Origin: CAYLHS01 sp964594235
Lineage (GTDB): Bacteria; Actinomycetota; Acidimicrobiia; Spongiisociales; UBA4744
Length of the DNA stretch: 7,513 bases
Assembly (NCBI GenBank): GCA_964594235.1
Contig: CAZQMF010000056.1
Coordinates: 1 to 7,513, forward strand
Direction of reading: 5' to 3'
Below, piece by piece: positions 5,735-7,513 of the stretch (position 1 is the stretch's first letter; every line of letters begins with the position of its first letter). The position numbers and the translations under genes were made by a program. The notes below the pieces were generated by a model, which did not search any database, was not told where the DNA came from, and saw nothing but the letters and a program-made list of their open reading frames with translations.

Positions 5735-5818
5735 TGTTCAAGAGATCGATACCGAGAACTTGAACGAACGTCTCATCCTCCCTCCAAGCGCCCCCGACAA
5801 AGGGGGCGCTTACCTTTG
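5735..5818 (+). ncRNA. candidate small RNA A4
   Basis: The predicted RNA is about 84 nt, with the same 5' hairpin as A1 and A3 but a linker shortened by several pyrimidines. The terminator ends 37 bases before the -10 box of the Cdd1-like gene, so the two units would be transcribed separately. Confidence 0.45.
5786..5817 (+). terminator. terminator-like hairpin of A4
   Basis: AGCGCCCCC / GGGGGCGCT with loop GACAAA (5787-5810), extended by an A-T pair and followed by TACCTTTG. It could also end transcription of the YcaQ gene. Confidence 0.65.
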
Positions 5819-5846
5819 CGGGACGGTTCTTGTCACGACCGGCACG

Positions 5847-5852
5847 TACGAT
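5847..5852 (+). promoter_or_regulatory. -10 box for a leaderless Cdd1-like gene
   Basis: TACGAT, then GTCCTC, then ATG at 5859: the six-base gap places the transcript start on the A of ATG. TTGTCA lies 11 bases upstream, too close for a usual -35 box. This is the best -10 match of the window. Confidence 0.5.
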
Positions 5853-5858
5853 GTCCTC

Positions 5859-6134
5859 ATGGCATCCAACGATCTGACCAGCCTCAGGAACATCGGTCCG
5901 GCGATGGCGCGGGACCTGGCTTTGCTCGGGATCGGCTCGACCGAGGCGCTCGCCATCAAGGACGCCGATCTCCTGTACCTGGAACTTGGCGCTATCACGG
6001 GTGCGCGTCCCGATCCGTGCGTGCACGACACGTTCGCCGCTGCGATCCATCAGGCACGAACCGGCGAGGCGTTGCCGTGGTGGGAGTTCACGCCCGCCCG
6101 CAAGGAGCGCCAGCGGCGTGGAACGTTCGTGTAG
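5859..6134 (+). CDS. Cdd1-like helix-hairpin-helix protein, 91 aa
   Basis: Small protein of the 'pathogenicity locus' (Cdd1) family, a helix-hairpin-helix fold expected to bind DNA backbone non-specifically; the cellular role is not established. Landmarks: L-T-S-L-R-N-I-G-P-A-M-A-R-D-L (6-20), the hairpin with the glycine of N-I-G-P; L-G-I-G-S-T-E-A-L-A (23-32), the second helix and turn; D-x-L-Y-x-E-L (37-43 region); T-G-A-R-P-D-P-C-V (47-55), the family signature with a conserved cysteine at 54; and W-W-E-F (74-77) near the end. It appears full length. The ATG at 5859 matches the family N-terminus. The frame is open far upstream but overlaps the YcaQ gene and repeat A4, so the longer form is rejected. 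There is no ribosome binding site, consistent with a leaderless start. It follows the YcaQ gene but is insulated by the A4 terminator. Confidence 0.85.
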   Translation: MASNDLTSLRNIGPAMARDLALLGIGSTEALAIKDADLLYLELGAITGARPDPCVHDTFAAAIHQARTGEALPWWEFTPARKERQRRGTFV

Positions 6135-6138
6135 GAGA

Positions 6139-6245
6139 ACTCACCAAGAGTTCAAGAGCACGTAGCGTCTCGTCACCTAGATCGGCCATAGTGACACTCG
6201 TCAAGGACCTCGAAAGAGATCCGGACTCACAACTCAGTCCTCCGC
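6139..6245 (+). repeat. repeat A5: diverged copy with a different 5' hairpin
   Basis: It begins four bases after the Cdd1-like stop with ACTCACCAAGAG. It keeps TCAC (6173-6176), CATAGTGACA (6187-6196) and a C-rich CTCAGTCCTCC (6233-6243), but TCAC and CATAGT are 10 rather than 21 bases apart. In place of GTTCAAG / CTTGAAC it has GGA-C-CTC / GAG-A-TCC closed by a GAAA tetraloop (6205-6222). The GC terminator is absent; a weak CTCCG / CGGAG hairpin (6240-6258) stands in its place. Confidence 0.6.
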
Positions 6246-6253
6246 GCAATCCC

Positions 6254-6356
6254 CGGAGCGAGTGTTGGGCGTGTTGGTCCCCCCAGGAGTTCGAAGGGCG
6301 ACGTTGGGAGGAAGGTCCCGCCAAGCTCACCAGCCGGGGTAGCCTCGCAGGGTGGT
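6254..6356 (+). repeat. repeat C2
   Basis: It matches C1 (4431-4534) from CGGAGCGAG through GGTCCCCCCAGGAG, TTCGAAGGGCGACGTTGG and GAGGAAGG-CCAAGCTCACC to TAGCCTCGCAGGGTGGTCC. At the position of the YcaQ ATG it has GTG, and the frame after it is unrelated and closes after about 33 codons. It follows A5 directly and lies about 100 bases upstream of the mutarotase-like gene. Confidence 0.8.
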
Positions 6357-6452
6357 CCGATCGGGAGTCTCCAAAGCGTTTCGTTGTCACCGGTTCGTCG
6401 AGCCGCGGCCACTCACGGTTCTGCCATCGACCGTCACGCAGAGTGCCCTCTG

Positions 6453-7289
6453 ATGCGCGTCATCGACAATGGGCTGATCACCGTCGAGGTAGCAACAGAC
6501 TTCGGGCCGCGGATTGTCGGGCTCAGGCCGGCAGGCGGCGAGAACCTGTTCGCCGAACTCGGCGACCTCGGTTTCGATCTCGATGACGGACGCCGGTTCT
6601 CGTTCCGCGGCGGTCACAGGCTGTGGCTCGCGCCCGAGGTGCCAGAAGTGACCTACGAACCGGACGATGCGCCGGTCGAGGCGACCGTGGGGCCGGGGTT
6701 CGTGCAGACGACGAGCTCGACCGGCGGGGTCAGCAAGACCGTCAGAGTTGCGCTAGCCGAGGACAAGGCCGAGATCGTTGTCGACCATCGTGTGGTGAAC
6801 CGTGGCGACGAGACGATCGAGGTGGCGCCATGGGCGATCACCCAGCTCCGTACCGGCGGAACCGCGCTGATGCCCGTAGGAACCGAGCCGCCCAGGCCGG
6901 GCCGGCTCCAGCCATCGGCGTCGGTCGTCGGCTGGTCCTACACGGACTGGGCCGGGCTCGAGTGGGATGACGACCATGGCGTAGTCCAGGTTTCTGGCCG
7001 GCGTGACTTCCCCACCAAGATCGGAACGGTGCTGGCGAGGGGCTGGCTTGCCTATGCGATCGACGGGTGGGTGTTCGCGAAGTACGCGACGGTACGGCAG
7101 CTGTCGATCGACCTCGGTGCGAGCGGTCAGGTGTATGTCAACAAGGACTTCGTCGAGCTCGAGACGCTGGGAGCGTTCGTCAGCCTGGCACCCGGCGAGT
7201 CGACGAGCCACAGCGAGGCATGGCGGGTGTTTCGAGCATCAGGCGACCTGACCGAAACCGCGCAGCAGGTCGAGTCCCACCGGAGCTGA
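6453..7289 (+). CDS. galactose-mutarotase-fold protein (DUF4380-like), 278 aa
   Basis: Predicted beta-sandwich protein of the aldose-epimerase/carbohydrate-binding superfamily, most like DUF4380-type members; the substrate is unknown. The N-terminus M-R-V-I-D-N-G-L-I-T-V-E-V-x-x-D-F-G-P-R-I-V-G-L (1-24) is the usual first strand pair. G-G-H-R-L-W-L-A-P-E (53-62) is the conserved loop, where the histidine and glutamate are candidates for active-site or ligand contacts. Residues 93-128 form alternating strands (K-T-V-R-V-A-L, I-V-V-D-H-R-V-V-N-R-G). N-K-D-F-V-E-L-E-T-L-G (230-240) and L-A-P-G-E-S-T-S-H-S-E-A-W (245-257) are the typical C-terminal block. No signal peptide is seen. The ATG at 6453 is preferred over the in-frame TTG at 6384, since homology starts there. 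Neither a ribosome binding site nor a good -10 box is visible; CAGAGT eight bases upstream is weak. Confidence 0.75.
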   Translation: MRVIDNGLITVEVATDFGPRIVGLRPAGGENLFAELGDLGFDLDDGRRFSFRGGHRLWLAPEVPEVTYEPDDAPVEATVGPGFVQTTSSTGGVSKTVRVALAEDKAEIVVDHRVVNRGDETIEVAPWAITQLRTGGTALMPVGTEPPRPGRLQPSASVVGWSYTDWAGLEWDDDHGVVQVSGRRDFPTKIGTVLARGWLAYAIDGWVFAKYATVRQLSIDLGASGQVYVNKDFVELETLGAFVSLAPGESTSHSEAWRVFRASGDLTETAQQVESHRS

Positions 7290-7297
7290 CCGCTCCT

Positions 7298-7312
7298 CCC
7301 CCGGCCAGGGGG
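7298..7312 (+). terminator. weak terminator-like hairpin after the mutarotase-like gene
   Basis: CCCCC-GGCCA-GGGGG begins nine bases after the stop. There is no following T-run, so it may only be a pause or structure element. Confidence 0.25.
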
Positions 7313-7324
7313 CCGTGCGCGGGC

Positions 7325-7513
7325 TACGTTGGTGGGTACGGCCCAGGAGGCGAGCTTTGCTCGCCGTTCTGGGCTTCGGGTTTTCGGTGGGACACTCGTC
7401 CTGACGCCTCGCGTTGCCCCGGGCCGCGCGCTCTCTGACGGCTGTCAGCTGCGATTGGAGCGCGCGTGTTGGTCCCCTGAGGAGCTCGAAGGCCGACGTT
7501 GGGAGGAACCAAG
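7325..7513 (+). repeat. B/C composite repeat C3, running off the window end
   Basis: It opens with TACGTTGGTGGG (as before B2), then a GGCGAGC-TTT-GCTCGCC hairpin (7350-7366), then the full family C body from GGGTTTTCGG (7378) to ACGTTGGGAGGAACCAAG (7496-7513). An internal TTGGTCCCC faces GGAGGAACCAA as an imperfect inverted repeat. It is truncated by the window, so whether the TAGCCT-ATG part follows is unknown. Confidence 0.75.

Larger units (their letters stand above)
5675..5819 (+). repeat. repeat A4: full-length copy
   Basis: It carries the TCTCACCCACTCCTTAG edge, TTCAC, 21 bases, CATAGT (5724-5729), hairpin GTTCAAG / CTTGAAC (5736-5742 with 5759-5765), a shorter C-rich linker (CATCCTCCCTCC) and terminator. 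From 5684 to 5765 it differs from A1 by a single base visible by eye (CATACGG against CATGCGG). It lies about 50 bases after the YcaQ stop. Confidence 0.9.

Noticed and set aside
2213..5811. The known actinobacterial 6C RNA motif
   Set aside because: In 6C RNA the cytosine runs lie in hairpin loops; here they are in the stem of a terminator and in a single-stranded linker.
5268..5858. Long upstream extension of the Cdd1-like frame
   Set aside because: It overlaps the YcaQ gene out of frame and crosses A4; the family N-terminus is at 5859.
2095..6245. CRISPR array from the repeated family A units
   Set aside because: Repeats are over 100 bases, widely spaced, and separated by genes; there are no regular spacers and no cas genes.

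Overview
The window looks like a stretch of a GC-rich actinobacterial chromosome. The protein families (two AlkZ/YcaQ-type winged-helix proteins, a DUF5808-like membrane protein, an LpqH-like lipoprotein), the TANNNT-type -10 boxes and the apparent leaderless starts all fit Actinomycetota. A lineage outside the classical model genera, such as Acidimicrobiia, is a guess. There is no phage gene, transposase, tRNA, rRNA or CRISPR array.

Layout. 1-229: no supportable gene. 230-535 (-): small DUF5808-like membrane protein. 536-858: decayed DNA with a likely remnant of a flavoprotein gene. 859-1866 (-): AlkZ-like winged-helix protein whose usual catalytic QxQ position reads TDS. 1867-2358: non-coding island made of repeat B1 and repeat A1. 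2359-2889 (+): LpqH-like lipoprotein, followed by A2. 3061-3567 (-): FMN split-barrel (PNPOx-like) protein. 3568-4527: a 960-base non-coding island with A3, a hairpin array, B2 and C1. 4528-5625 (+): YcaQ-type DNA glycosylase with an intact QLD motif, followed by A4. 5859-6134 (+): Cdd1-like helix-hairpin-helix protein, followed by A5 and C2. 6453-7289 (+): galactose-mutarotase-fold protein, then a further B/C-type copy running off the window end.

The genes are ordinary single-gene units, mostly with their own promoters. The striking content lies between them. Repeat family A occurs five times in 4.2 kb, always on the + strand. Its full copies share a TTCAC block exactly 21 bases before CATAGT, a 5' hairpin beginning where transcription would start, a C-rich single-stranded linker and a 9-11 bp terminator-like hairpin with one compensatory base-pair change. 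This reads as a multi-copy family of small RNA genes, or autonomous promoter-terminator cassettes, that I do not recognise. Families B and C are hairpin-rich mosaic repeats sharing an ACGTTGG-(T/G)-(G/A)-GG-type motif. One C copy carries the -10 box and start codon of the YcaQ gene.

Functionally, the YcaQ-type glycosylase, the Cdd1-like protein and the AlkZ-like paralogue hint at a DNA-repair or DNA-binding theme, but they are not a visible operon. The lipoprotein, the split-barrel protein and the mutarotase-like protein have no evident functional link to them.
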